The notes below the pieces were generated by a model, which was given only the letters and a program-made list of their open reading frames with translations, was not told the DNA's origin and did not search any database. The translations under genes and the position numbers were made by a program. Of a stretch of DNA of 64,000 bases, positions 18,387 to 28,373 are shown piece by piece; the stretch's first letter is position 1, and every line of letters starts with the position of its first letter. This DNA is from Corallococcus sp. EGB (GTDB taxonomy: Bacteria > Myxococcota > Myxococcia > Myxococcales > Myxococcaceae): contig NZ_CP079946.1 of assembly GCF_019968905.1 (NCBI RefSeq), positions 4,464,001-4,528,000 of the forward strand, written 5' to 3'.

Positions 18387-19748
18387 ATGGCCAAGGGGCA
18401 CCGCAGGAACGACGAGCCGGATCGGATCGACGAGACCCGGGTCGCACCGCTCGACGACGACCTGGACGAGACCGAAGAGGTCCGGACCGAGCAGACCCAG
18501 GTGCCGGCCTCCGCCCAGCGCGACGCCGCGGAGGCCGCTGCCCGGGCCGCAGGAACTCCCGGCCGCAGGACCTGGGGCAACCAGAAGCGGAGCGCGCCCC
18601 CCACGGCTCCGCGTGTGCCTGAGCTCACGGGCCTTGAGCCCCGGATGGCACCGCCGCCCGTGCCCGATGACGACGAGCCCGCCCTGGAGACCCGCGTGGA
18701 CGGGCTCACGCCTCCGCCTCCGCCCCGGATGCGGGGAGAGGACGACGCGGGCCCCTGGAAGGAGGAGGAGGACGAGGGATACGCCGCGCCGGAGACCGCC
18801 GTGCGTCCGTCGCGTGAGGACGGCCGGGGGCGCGCGGGCGAGGGCGGGCGCCCGCCGCGCGGAGGTGCACGCGCGAACGGGCAGGGCGCGCCGGAGGTGG
18901 CTCGTCCGGGGCGCGCCGTGACTCGCGAGGAGGGACAGGGCCTGCCGGAGATCGTCCGCCCGGGTCGAAATGGTGCTCGCGAGGAAGGGCAGGGCCTGCC
19001 GGAGATCGTCCGCCCTGCTCGGCCCGGTGGCCCCGCGCGGAGCACCGGCAAGGACGGCGGCGCGAGGGAAGAGGACTTCGCGCTGCCGGAGATCATCCAC
19101 GCGGGCCGTGGCGCCGAACTGGATGGCGCTCCGTCCGAGCCTCCTCGCAAGGCCAGTCAGCCGGTGCTCTTCGCGCCGCTTCCGTCCGCGCAGGCCGCCA
19201 GCCAGTCGGAGGCAACGCCCGAGCTGCGCACGATGTTCGCCACCCACTCCGCGCTGCTCGCGGAGCGCCTCAAGGCGGAGCTCCAGCACAAGATCTACGG
19301 CCGCACCCCGCACCGCATCCTCCGCGTGGACGAACCCGAAGGCCCCAGCACCGCGGGCGGCAAGCAGGCCCGTCAGGCCATCTCGCTCGTGGACCGCAAG
19401 GGCGCCGCGCCGGCGCTCGTCGTGGGCTGGGTGGACGTGGCCAAGGGACAGGCCGTGCTGCGCAACTTCGAGGCCGTGGCGAAGCGCTACGAGTTCCAGC
19501 ACGGCGCGCCGCTGGAGCTGGCCCCGGAGGAATACGAGAAATTCCTCACGGACGTGGACGAGGTGCTGCGCACCGCCGCCATCCAGGTCCGCATCCTCGT
19601 GCCGGACGAATCCGCACCCACCCGCGCGACTGTCGGCCAGCAGGCACCTCGCGCCACCGGCGTCGCCGTGCGCTGGGTGATGCTGCTCATCATCGCGGCC
19701 TTCCTGCTGGGGCTCGGCGTGGGCGCCACCCTGCTGCGCGGCGCGTAG
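18387..19748 (+). CDS. Tail-anchored low-complexity protein with LPEI repeats
   Basis: Not recognised as a family. 453 residues. The first ~230 are acidic/basic, Pro- and Gly-rich and probably disordered. Between ~165 and 240 a motif of the form EEGQGLPEIVRPGR occurs four times in degenerate copies. A compact domain follows at ~275-410 (FATHSALLAERLKAELQHKI, ISLVDRKGAAPALVVGWVDV, LAPEEYEKFLTDVDEVL), and a single C-terminal membrane helix (RWVMLLIIAAFLLGLGVGA) ends the protein. The topology is that of a tail-anchored inner-membrane protein with a large cytoplasmic part. GAGAGG lies 8 nt before the ATG. Confidence 0.8.
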   Translation: MAKGHRRNDEPDRIDETRVAPLDDDLDETEEVRTEQTQVPASAQRDAAEAAARAAGTPGRRTWGNQKRSAPPTAPRVPELTGLEPRMAPPPVPDDDEPALETRVDGLTPPPPPRMRGEDDAGPWKEEEDEGYAAPETAVRPSREDGRGRAGEGGRPPRGGARANGQGAPEVARPGRAVTREEGQGLPEIVRPGRNGAREEGQGLPEIVRPARPGGPARSTGKDGGAREEDFALPEIIHAGRGAELDGAPSEPPRKASQPVLFAPLPSAQAASQSEATPELRTMFATHSALLAERLKAELQHKIYGRTPHRILRVDEPEGPSTAGGKQARQAISLVDRKGAAPALVVGWVDVAKGQAVLRNFEAVAKRYEFQHGAPLELAPEEYEKFLTDVDEVLRTAAIQVRILVPDESAPTRATVGQQAPRATGVAVRWVMLLIIAAFLLGLGVGATLLRGA

Positions 19749-19854
19749 GGCCCGCCACTGTCCAGTGCGCGAAGGGCCCTTGCGCACAGGTGCAATGGCC
19801 CGTCCGCCGCGGCCCTTCCACCTTGGTGTCTCCATGTTCCGGCTGGAGGCACCC

Positions 19855-20067
19855 ATGGCGTCATCCTTTCGCCGTTCCAAGTCCCGCTGGCGCAAGCTGC
19901 TGGGCGGCTGCGTCGTGTCCATCGCCCGTGTCTTCGCGCCCGACTCCGTGCTCGCGGACGGCCCCCCGGTGATGGATGTCCGGCCCCGCTACGGCCGCGT
20001 TCCCGTCCCGGTCCGGAACTCTCAAGCGCTCGGAATCCGAGGCGGGGAGCCACGCCTCCCCGGGTGA
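19855..20067 (+). CDS. Possible small basic protein, 70 aa
   Basis: Not recognised. A 70-codon frame starting MASSFRRSKSRWRKLLGG behind GGAGG with a 5-nt spacer. It is Arg/Lys-rich at the N-terminus with a short hydrophobic patch (CVVSIARVF). It lies in the 424-nt gap between the tail-anchored protein and the alpha-2-macroglobulin gene. Good start signals speak for it; small size and lack of a family speak against. The rest of this gap shows no clear feature. Confidence 0.42.
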   Translation: MASSFRRSKSRWRKLLGGCVVSIARVFAPDSVLADGPPVMDVRPRYGRVPVPVRNSQALGIRGGEPRLPG

Positions 20068-20172
20068 GGCAGGAGTGACTGCAGGGCGGGATGCCCCATG
20101 GTACGGTGCCTGCGTCATTTTTCAGGGGGAGACAGTCACGAGCTCCCGCCCTGGAACTCCGTGAGCCCCACC

Positions 20173-23100
20173 ATGCGCAGACTCTCCCTGCTGGCCCTCT
20201 GCCTCGCCGTCGCCACCGCGTGTTCGCGCGGCGACAAGGACGCGAAGGGCGGCCCCTCGGAGACCGGCACCGCGCCGGCTTCGTCCTCCAAGTCCCCGGG
20301 CCTCGCCGTCGAGCCGCTGCCCGAGCCTCCCGCGCTGAAGATCGACGCCCAGGACGCAGCCGCGCAGGGCCCGCTGTCCATCGCGGCCGCGCGGCCGCAG
20401 GGGCAGGTCTACGGCAACGCCCGGCCGACCGTCACCTTCACCAAGCCGATGATCGCCCTGGGCTCGGTCGCCGCGGAGCGAGGCCTGGCGGCCCCCGCGA
20501 AGATTGAACCGGCGCTGGAGGGCGAGTGGCGCTGGCTGGGCTCCGCGAGCGTGGAGTTCGTGCCTGCCTCCCCCCTGAAGATGGGCACTCAGTACACGGT
20601 GACGGTGCCCGCGGGCCTCAAGGCCATGGACGGCACCGCGCTGGCGCAGCCGTACACCTTCCAGTTCGAGACGCCGCGCCCCGCGCTCCAGTCCGCGCAG
20701 CCGGAGGCGGACTTCCGCTGGCTGCAGCCGGAGCAGACCTTCACCCTGGTGTTCAACCAGGCGGTGAAGGACCTGGCGCAGCACGCGCGCCTGGCGCCCG
20801 CGATCGGCGCACCCATCCCGCTCACGCTGGTCAAGGCGACGCCGTTCGCTGAGGTGAAGGAGGTGCAGGTGGGCAGCGCTCCGGAGCGCAAGTCGCAGGA
20901 CCGGCGCGTGAAGTACGAGCTCAAGCCCGCGCAGAAGCTGCCCACCGGGACGCAGTTCTCCCTGGTGGTGGACGGTGAGCTCACGGGCACGGACGGCCCG
21001 CTGCCCATGGGCGAGCCGCTGAGCTACGCGTATGCCACCTACGGCGCGCTCAAGGTGGAGTCCGCGAGCGCGTGCGTGTTCACCTGGGGCGACGAGGCGT
21101 GCTCCTACGGCCCGCTCATCCTCTTCACGTCCAATGAGCTGGACGTGGACTCGCTCAAGGGGAAGGTGACGCTGGAGCCGAAGGCGGAGATCGACTGGGA
21201 CCGCGTGCAGACGCAGATGCCCTGGTCGGGGGGAGAGCGGAAGAGCCCCTACGTGGCGCTGCCCGGCCGCTACCGCCCCGGCACCACGTACACGATCAAG
21301 GTCGCCGCCGGTTACAAGGACGTCTTCGGCCAGACGGGCCCCGCCTTCCAGGGCCAGACGAAGCTGTCGGACGTGGAGCCTTCGTTCGACTCCGGCTCGA
21401 GCGAGGCGCTGGTGGAGGCCTCGGGTGACGGCTCCATTCCGCTGACGACGACGAACGTCCCGGAGGTGCAGGCGGAGGTGTGGGCGCTGTCCCCCGCGGA
21501 GCTGGCGCAGTTCATCAACGGCAACACGTGGCCGTCGACGGTGTCCTACCGGACGACGGTGGACACCCGGGCCGAGCGCAACGTGCAGCGCACCTCGCCG
21601 CTCGACCTGCGGCCGGCGTTCAACGGGGCGAAGACGGGCCTGTTCCTCGCGAAGCTCGATGCGCCGGCGCTCAAGCAGAAGTACCCGCGCCGCGTCATCG
21701 GGCAGGTGACGGACCTGGCGGTGCACGCGAAGCTGGGCGCCGCCTCCGGCATCGTGTGGGTGACGTCGCTGGCGACGGGCGCCCCGGTGCCGGACGCGCA
21801 GCTCACGCTCTGGGACCAGGCGGGCACCTCGCAGTGGACGGGCGCGACGGACGCGAACGGCCTGGCGAAGGTGCCGGGCCTGTCGGAGCTGCTCAAGCCC
21901 AAGAATGAGTCCGCCTGGAGCACGCCGTGGGCCATGGTGTCCGCGCAGAAGGACACGGACATCGGCGTGACGCTGTCGACGTGGGAGGGCGGCATGTCGC
22001 CCGGCGCGTTCTCGCTGCGGAGCGCGTGGGAGGGCCGCGTCCCGGACAGCCTGGGCTTCGTGTTCGCCGACCGCGGCATCTACCGCCCCGGTGACGACGT
22101 GATGCTCAAGGGCGTGGCGCGCTACCGCCGCCTGGGCGTGCTCAAGTCGCCGCCCGCGAACGCGAAGGCGAAGGTGACGGTGACCAGCTCGCGCGGCGAG
22201 AAGGTCTTCCAGACGGAGGCCTCGGTCACGAAGTACGGCACCTTCCGCGCGGACCTCAAGCTGGGCAAGGACATGCCCCTGGGCTTCTACGACGTCTCCG
22301 CGCAGCTGAAGGTCGGCGGCGAGACGCTGAGCTACGGCGGCACCTTCCGCGTGGAGGAATACCGCGCGCCGCAGTTCCGCGTGGACGTGGCGGTGCCCAG
22401 GCGGGACGTCGCGGCCGGCGAACCGCTCACCGCCAGCGTGGACGCGCGCTACCTGTTCGGCGGCGCCATGGGCGATGCGCAGGTGCGCTGGAACGTGCAG
22501 CGCGAGAGCTCCTTCTTCACGCCCCCGGGCAACGAGTCCTTCACCTTCGGGGTGAACACCTGGTGGTGGGACGACGACCAGCCGGAGCACAGCGCCGAGT
22601 CGTTCGGCTCCGGTGACGGCCGCACGGACGCGCAGGGCCAGCTGGCGCTGTCGCTGGGCACCGCGGACGCGCCCGGCGGCAAGACGTGGGAGTACACGCT
22701 GGAGGCGGAGGTGGAGGACGTCAACCGCCAGCGCGTGGCCAACCGCAACCTCATCATCGTGCACCCCGCGGCCGTCTACGCGGGCCTGCGCACGCTCTCC
22801 ACCGGCTTCGCGGAGGCGGGCAAGGAGGTGGGCCTGGAGCTGGTCGCCGTGTCGCCGGAGGGCAAGCGCCAGGAGGGCGTCGCGGTGGACGTGAGCATCA
22901 AGCGCCGCGAGTGGAAGTCCATCCGCAAGAAGGGCGAGGGCGGCCAGTGGTTCACCGTCACGGAGCCCGTGGAGACGGAGGCCGCGAAGTGCGCGGTGAA
23001 GAGCGCGGCGACGCCTCAGCCGTGCAGGTTCACCCCCGCCGAGCCCGGCCTGTACGTGATGGAGGCGGTGGCCACGGACGCAAAGGGCCGCAAGGCGACG

Positions 23101-26070
23101 ACGCGCGACTCGCTCTACGTCACCGGCTCCGGCTGGGTGTCCTGGCAGCGCAACGACACGGACCGCATCGACCTGGTGGCGGACAAGCAGCAGTATGACG
23201 TGGGTGAGACCGCGAAGGTCCTGGTGAAGAGCCCGTACCCGCAGGCGGACGCCATCCTCACGGTGGAGCGCGAGGGCGTGCTCAGCGTGCGCCGCGTGAA
23301 GCTCAAGGGCAGCGCCACCGCGCTGGATGTCCCGCTGGGTGAAGGCGCCATCCCCAACGTCTACGTGGGCGTGGTGCTGGTGCGCGGCCGCGTGGAGGCG
23401 GCCAAGGGCATCGAATCCGGCGACGACCCGGGCCGCCCCGCGGTGCGCGTGGGCTACACGCAGCTCCGGGTGGAGAAGAAGTCCAAGCGCCTGTCGGTGG
23501 CGCTGACGCCGGACGCGCCGGAGAAGCGTCCGCGCGACAAGGTGACGGTGAACGTCGCGGTGAAGGACGCGGCGGGCCAGGGCACGAAGTCCGAAGTGAC
23601 GCTCTGGGCCGTGGACGAGGGCGTGCTGCGCCTGACGGGCTACAAGACGCCGGATCCGGTGGACGCGATGTTCCAGGAGCGCGGCCTGTCGGTGCGCATC
23701 GGCGAGCCGCTCATCCACCTGGTGCTGCGCAAGCTGTACGGCGAGAAGGGCTCGCGGCCGGGCGGCTCCGGCGGCTCCGACACGACGGGCTCCGGCATCC
23801 GGTCCAACTTCAAGACGACGGCGGTGTTCCAGTCGGTGGAGACGGACGACCAGGGCCAGGCGAAGGTGGAGTTCACGCTGCCGGACAACCTGACCACCTT
23901 CCGGATCATGGCCGTGGCCGTGACGGACGCGGATCGCTTCGGCGTGGGCGAGAGCAAGGTGCAGGTGGCCAAGCCGCTCCTGGCGCTCCCGGCGCTGCCC
24001 CGGCTGGTGCGCGTGGGGGACAAGGCGGAAGCGGGCGTGGTCATCCACACCACCAACCCGGCCATCAAGGAGGCCAGGGTCACCGCGCAGCTCACGGGCG
24101 TGCGCGTGGAGGGGCCGGCGGAGAAGACGGTGCAGCTGGATGGCAAGGCCCGCGAGGTGCGCTTCACCTTCGTGGCCGAGCAGCCGGGCACCGCGGTGCT
24201 GCGCTTCTCCGTCGCGGGCGGCGGAGAGACGGACGCGGTGGAGCAGAAGATCCCCGTGCAGCTGCCCGTGGGCATGGAGGCGGTGGCCACCTACGGCGAC
24301 ACCACGAGCGAGCGCGTGGAGGGCCTGAAGCCGCCGGGCGGTGTGCGCCCGGGCATGGGCGGCCTCACGGTGACGATGTCCTCCACGGTGATGGGCGGGT
24401 TCGAGGAGTCCATGAACCAGCTGGTGGACTACCCCTACGGCTGCCTGGAGCAGATGTCGTCGCGGCTGGTGCCGTTCGTCGCGCTGCGCGAGCTGTCCGG
24501 CAAGTTCGGCGTGCCGTGGACCGGCGGCTCGGACGAGCAGAAGCAGGCGTTCGTGCGCGGCTTCCTCAGCGAGGACGCGCTGAAGACGCAGGGCTCTCTG
24601 GATCCGGACACGGTGGTGACGGCGACGGTGCGCAAGATCCAGGCGCTCCAGAGCCACGACGGCGGCTTCCGCTTCTGGGCCTCCAGCGAGTGCTCGTCGC
24701 CGTATGCGTCCGCGTACGCGACGCTGGCGTTGGCGCGCGCGAAGGAGGTGGGCTACCCGGTGGACGCGGCCGTGCTCGACAAGGCGAAGAAGTTCCTGGC
24801 GGACAAGGTGGCGCCGGGCGTGTGCATGCAGTGCGGCTCCGGCTGCAGCGAGATGGGGCTGGAGACGCGGGCCTTCGCGCTCTACACGCTGGCGCGCATG
24901 GGGGCGCCCCGGCCGTCGTACTACAACGAGCTGTTCGAGCAGCGGCAGAAGCTGCCGCTCTTCGCTCGGGCGATGCTGACGGACGCCATCTTCGTGGGGA
25001 AGGGCAACCGCGCGCAGGGCCAGACGATGCTCCAGGAGCTGCTCAACACGGCCCAGGAGTCCGCGGCGGGCGTGCACTTCCAGGAGACGGACGCGAGGAC
25101 GTACGCGCCGCTCTGGTCCTCCGACACGCGCACCACGGCGCTGGTGCTCCAGACGCTGGCGGACGTGCAGCCGGACCACCCCTACGTGTCGAAGATGGGG
25201 CGCTACCTGGCGTCCGCGCGCGAGGGGGATGGGCGCTTCCGCAACACGCAGGAGGCGGCCTTCACGCTGATGGCGCTGTCGGAGGTGGTGCGCCGCAAGG
25301 AGACGGCCACGCCGTCCTTCGAGGCGGTGGTGAAGCTGGGCGGGCAGGTGATTGCCTCCGCCGACTTCAAGGGCCGCGACATGGCGGTGAAGACGGTGCA
25401 GGTGCCGGTGGAGAAGCTGGGCCCGGCGGACAAGGCGCAGCCCTTCACCTTCGGGGTGAACGGCACGGGCAACCTCTACTACGGGGCGCTCCTGCGCTAC
25501 GCGCCGGCGCAGCTGCCGGTGGACCCCATGGACCGGGGCCTCATCGTCCAGCGCTGGTTCGAGCCGTACGCGGGCGGCGGGCAGGCGAAGGCGGCGCGCG
25601 CGGGAGAGCTGGTGCGCGTGCGCGTGCGCGTGGCCACGCCGATGCGCCGCAGCTTCGTGGCGGTGGACGTGCCGCTGCCCGCGGGCCTGGAGCCGGTGGA
25701 CACGTCGCTGGCCAGCACGGCGAACCTGCCGGGCCCCGCGGGCTCCGGTCAGGAGGAGGGGCCCGGCGAGGGCTACGAGTACGAGAGCGAGGAGGACCTG
25801 TCGGAGACGGACGAGGGCAACAACTTCTGGGCGACGCGCTTCTGGTCGCCGTTCAACCACACGGAGATGCGCGATGACCGCGTGGTGTTCTTCGCTGACG
25901 AGCTGCCCCCCGGCGTGCACGTGGCGAGCTTCGTCGCCCGGGCCACGACGCCGGGCGACTTCCTGCTCAAGCCCGCGCACGCGGAGGAGATGTACGCGCC
26001 GGAGGTGTTCGGCCGCTCCGAGGGCGGACGCTTCCCGGTGCTGATGCCGGACGAGGTCGCTTCGAAGTGA
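20173..26070 (+). CDS. Bacterial alpha-2-macroglobulin lipoprotein (MG2 family)
   Basis: 1965-residue periplasmic protease trap. It has a lipoprotein signal peptide (MRRLSLLALCLAVATACS, lipobox Cys about 17), many MG-type beta domains (macroglobulin MG2 region with FVFADRGIYRPGDDVMLKG about residues 630-650), then the thiol-ester domain with the motif YPYGCLEQMSS (reactive Cys about 1424, CxEQ intact), and the C-terminal receptor-like beta domain. An intact CLEQ means it can probably bind covalently to an attacking protease. It is translated into pbpC with a 1-nt overlap, the same pairing as yfhM-pbpC in E. coli. The start is set by the signal peptide; upstream in-frame codons add an implausible 25 residues. 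Confidence 0.95.
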   Translation: MRRLSLLALCLAVATACSRGDKDAKGGPSETGTAPASSSKSPGLAVEPLPEPPALKIDAQDAAAQGPLSIAAARPQGQVYGNARPTVTFTKPMIALGSVAAERGLAAPAKIEPALEGEWRWLGSASVEFVPASPLKMGTQYTVTVPAGLKAMDGTALAQPYTFQFETPRPALQSAQPEADFRWLQPEQTFTLVFNQAVKDLAQHARLAPAIGAPIPLTLVKATPFAEVKEVQVGSAPERKSQDRRVKYELKPAQKLPTGTQFSLVVDGELTGTDGPLPMGEPLSYAYATYGALKVESASACVFTWGDEACSYGPLILFTSNELDVDSLKGKVTLEPKAEIDWDRVQTQMPWSGGERKSPYVALPGRYRPGTTYTIKVAAGYKDVFGQTGPAFQGQTKLSDVEPSFDSGSSEALVEASGDGSIPLTTTNVPEVQAEVWALSPAELAQFINGNTWPSTVSYRTTVDTRAERNVQRTSPLDLRPAFNGAKTGLFLAKLDAPALKQKYPRRVIGQVTDLAVHAKLGAASGIVWVTSLATGAPVPDAQLTLWDQAGTSQWTGATDANGLAKVPGLSELLKPKNESAWSTPWAMVSAQKDTDIGVTLSTWEGGMSPGAFSLRSAWEGRVPDSLGFVFADRGIYRPGDDVMLKGVARYRRLGVLKSPPANAKAKVTVTSSRGEKVFQTEASVTKYGTFRADLKLGKDMPLGFYDVSAQLKVGGETLSYGGTFRVEEYRAPQFRVDVAVPRRDVAAGEPLTASVDARYLFGGAMGDAQVRWNVQRESSFFTPPGNESFTFGVNTWWWDDDQPEHSAESFGSGDGRTDAQGQLALSLGTADAPGGKTWEYTLEAEVEDVNRQRVANRNLIIVHPAAVYAGLRTLSTGFAEAGKEVGLELVAVSPEGKRQEGVAVDVSIKRREWKSIRKKGEGGQWFTVTEPVETEAAKCAVKSAATPQPCRFTPAEPGLYVMEAVATDAKGRKATTRDSLYVTGSGWVSWQRNDTDRIDLVADKQQYDVGETAKVLVKSPYPQADAILTVEREGVLSVRRVKLKGSATALDVPLGEGAIPNVYVGVVLVRGRVEAAKGIESGDDPGRPAVRVGYTQLRVEKKSKRLSVALTPDAPEKRPRDKVTVNVAVKDAAGQGTKSEVTLWAVDEGVLRLTGYKTPDPVDAMFQERGLSVRIGEPLIHLVLRKLYGEKGSRPGGSGGSDTTGSGIRSNFKTTAVFQSVETDDQGQAKVEFTLPDNLTTFRIMAVAVTDADRFGVGESKVQVAKPLLALPALPRLVRVGDKAEAGVVIHTTNPAIKEARVTAQLTGVRVEGPAEKTVQLDGKAREVRFTFVAEQPGTAVLRFSVAGGGETDAVEQKIPVQLPVGMEAVATYGDTTSERVEGLKPPGGVRPGMGGLTVTMSSTVMGGFEESMNQLVDYPYGCLEQMSSRLVPFVALRELSGKFGVPWTGGSDEQKQAFVRGFLSEDALKTQGSLDPDTVVTATVRKIQALQSHDGGFRFWASSECSSPYASAYATLALARAKEVGYPVDAAVLDKAKKFLADKVAPGVCMQCGSGCSEMGLETRAFALYTLARMGAPRPSYYNELFEQRQKLPLFARAMLTDAIFVGKGNRAQGQTMLQELLNTAQESAAGVHFQETDARTYAPLWSSDTRTTALVLQTLADVQPDHPYVSKMGRYLASAREGDGRFRNTQEAAFTLMALSEVVRRKETATPSFEAVVKLGGQVIASADFKGRDMAVKTVQVPVEKLGPADKAQPFTFGVNGTGNLYYGALLRYAPAQLPVDPMDRGLIVQRWFEPYAGGGQAKAARAGELVRVRVRVATPMRRSFVAVDVPLPAGLEPVDTSLASTANLPGPAGSGQEEGPGEGYEYESEEDLSETDEGNNFWATRFWSPFNHTEMRDDRVVFFADELPPGVHVASFVARATTPGDFLLKPAHAEEMYAPEVFGRSEGGRFPVLMPDEVASK

Positions 26071-28373
26071 TGAAGCGCCTCACGCTTCGCGCGGTGGTGC
26101 GCGCCGTGGGGATCCTCGCGGCGCTCGTGGTGGCGGGCTGCGGGGTGTTCATCGCGTGGCCCCTGCCGGGGACGTTGCTGTCCCGCGAGGCGCTGTCTTC
26201 GCTGGTGCTCACCGACCGCACGGGTCACACCCTGCGCGAGGTGCTCTCCCGCGAGGACGGGCGGAGCGTGGGGCTGCCGGGGGGGCGCATTCCCTCGCGG
26301 GTGCGGCAGGCCTTCATCGCCGCGGAGGATCAACGCTTCGCGCGGCACCCGGGCGTGGACGTGGTGGCGGTGGCCCGGGCGGCGCGCGACAACGTGGCGG
26401 CCGGGCGCATCGTGTCCGGCGCGTCCACGATTCCGCAGCAGCTGGCGCGCAGGCTGGTGCCCCGGGAGCGTTCGTGGTGGGGCAAGGCCGGCGAGGCGCT
26501 CTGGGCGCTGCGGCTGACGGCGCACCTGTCCAAGGAGCGGGTGCTGCTGGAGTACCTGGACCGCGTGCCGCTGGGGAACTCCACGTTCGGAGTGGAGGCG
26601 GCGGCGCAGCGGTACTTCGGGCGGCCCGCGGAGCGGTTGTCGGTGGGGCAGGCGGCGCTGCTCGCGGGCATGGCGCGCTCTCCGGCGCGGAGGGACCCCT
26701 ACCGGCGGCCGGAGATGGCCAGGGCCGGGATGCGCGACGTGCTCTCGCGCATGGTGGAGGAGGGCTTCCTGACGAAGGGGGAGGCGAAGCTGGCGGAGGA
26801 GACGCCGCTGGACCTGGTGCCTCCGGAGCGCGTGTTCGAGGTCCCGCACCTGACGACGGCGCTGCTCCAGCGGCTGCCGGAGATGGGGTTGGACGGGGCG
26901 GCGCGCATCGAGACGACCATCGACCCGGCGCTCCAGGCGGAGGTGGAGAAGGCCATCACGGAGGAGCTGCGGGGCCTGGCGCACCGGCGCGTGGGCGAGG
27001 CGGCGGCCATCGTGGTGGACAACGCGACGGGCGAGGTGCTCGCGTATGTGGGGTCCTCGGACTTCCTGGATGAGGAGAAGGGCGGGCAGAACGACGGCGT
27101 CCGGTCGCTGCGGCAGCCGGGGTCGGCGCTCAAGCCGTTCGCGTACGGGCTGGCGCTGAGCAAGGGCTTCACGCCGTCGAGCGTGCTCGCGGACGTGGAG
27201 GTGCACCTGGCGACGCCGGGCGGCGCGTACGTGCCGAAGAACTACGACCGGCGCGTGCACGGGCCGGTGCGGCTGCGGGCGGCGCTGGCGTCCAGCTACA
27301 ACATCCCGGCTGTGCGGGTCGCGGACGCGCTGGGACCGGATCAGGTGCTGCGCGTGCTGCGCGAGGCGGGCTTCCAGAGCCTGACGGAGAGCGCGTCGCA
27401 CTACGGCGTGGGCATCGTGCTGGGCAACGGCGACGTGACGCTGCGCGAGCTGGCGCGGGCATACCGGGGGCTGGCGCGGGGTGGGGTGGTGGGGCCGCTG
27501 CGGGAGGTGCGCGCGGCGTCCGGGCCGGATGGCTCGCCGCTGCGCATCCCGATGGAGATGGAGGAGCACCGCTTCCTGGCGGCGCGGCCGGTGGAGCTGC
27601 TCACGGACGTGCTCGCGGACGAGGCCGCGCGGGCGCCGGCCTTCGGCCTGGACAATGCGCTGCGGCTGCCGTTCCGCGTGGCGGCGAAGACGGGGACGAG
27701 CCGGGCGCACGTGGACAACTGGGCGGCGGGCTTCACGCGCGAGCGAACGGTGGCCGTATGGGTGGGCAACTTCGACGGCACGCCGATGCGCGGGGTGTCC
27801 GGCATCACGGGCGCGGGCCCGGTGTTCGCGCGGGTGATGGCGCTCGCGATGAAGGGCCTTCGCGCCGCGCCGCTGGTGGACCGGAGCCACTTCGAGTCCG
27901 CGGAGATCTGTCCGCTGTCCGGTGAGCGCGCGGGCCCGAACTGTCCCGGCGCGATGAAGGAGGTCTACCTGCCGGGCACGGCGCCGCGCCACGCGTGCAC
28001 CATGCACCGGAGCGACGGCGCCCTGGACGTGGGCCCGGCATACCTCGCGTGGGCCCAGGCGGAAGGCCTGGCCTCCGAGTCGGTGGGCTCCGAGGGAGGG
28101 CCGGGGTCGCAGCCCGGCTTCATCCTGCCGGCGAACGGGGACGAGTTCCTGGTGGAGCCGCAGCTGCCCGAAAGCGCGCAGGCGGTGCCCGTGCGCGTGA
28201 TGGCGCCTCAAGGGGCGACGCTGCTGGAGCTGCGCACGGACGACGGCCGCCGCATCGAGCTGCGCCCGCCCTTCGTGACGCGGCTGCCCGCGGTGGAGGG
28301 CGAGCGCCGGTTGGAGTTGTGGGCGCCCGGTGGATCCGAACCGCTGGCGGTGACGCGGTACCGCGTCCGATGA
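26070..28373 (+). CDS. pbpC: Penicillin-binding protein 1C
   Basis: 767-residue bifunctional-type PBP. An N-terminal membrane anchor (AVGILAALVVAGCGVFIAW) is followed by a GT51 glycosyltransferase (AFIAAEDQRFARHPGVD with catalytic Glu about 86, STIPQQLARRL, LLEYLDRVPLG), then a transpeptidase with SALKPF (nucleophile Ser about 352), SSYN and KTGTS (Lys about 540). A C-terminal BiPBP_C-like domain completes the PBP1C form. It overlaps the macroglobulin gene by 1 nt and the SpoIID gene by 4 nt. The pair is thought to repair peptidoglycan at sites of damage or protease attack. Confidence 0.95.
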   Translation: MKRLTLRAVVRAVGILAALVVAGCGVFIAWPLPGTLLSREALSSLVLTDRTGHTLREVLSREDGRSVGLPGGRIPSRVRQAFIAAEDQRFARHPGVDVVAVARAARDNVAAGRIVSGASTIPQQLARRLVPRERSWWGKAGEALWALRLTAHLSKERVLLEYLDRVPLGNSTFGVEAAAQRYFGRPAERLSVGQAALLAGMARSPARRDPYRRPEMARAGMRDVLSRMVEEGFLTKGEAKLAEETPLDLVPPERVFEVPHLTTALLQRLPEMGLDGAARIETTIDPALQAEVEKAITEELRGLAHRRVGEAAAIVVDNATGEVLAYVGSSDFLDEEKGGQNDGVRSLRQPGSALKPFAYGLALSKGFTPSSVLADVEVHLATPGGAYVPKNYDRRVHGPVRLRAALASSYNIPAVRVADALGPDQVLRVLREAGFQSLTESASHYGVGIVLGNGDVTLRELARAYRGLARGGVVGPLREVRAASGPDGSPLRIPMEMEEHRFLAARPVELLTDVLADEAARAPAFGLDNALRLPFRVAAKTGTSRAHVDNWAAGFTRERTVAVWVGNFDGTPMRGVSGITGAGPVFARVMALAMKGLRAAPLVDRSHFESAEICPLSGERAGPNCPGAMKEVYLPGTAPRHACTMHRSDGALDVGPAYLAWAQAEGLASESVGSEGGPGSQPGFILPANGDEFLVEPQLPESAQAVPVRVMAPQGATLLELRTDDGRRIELRPPFVTRLPAVEGERRLELWAPGGSEPLAVTRYRVR

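Noticed and set aside
20122-25980. Antisense open frame of about 1950 codons opposite the alpha-2-macroglobulin gene
   Set aside because: It mirrors the sense gene's G/C-rich third positions, has a His/Arg/Leu-rich product without domains, and the sense strand has clear family motifs.
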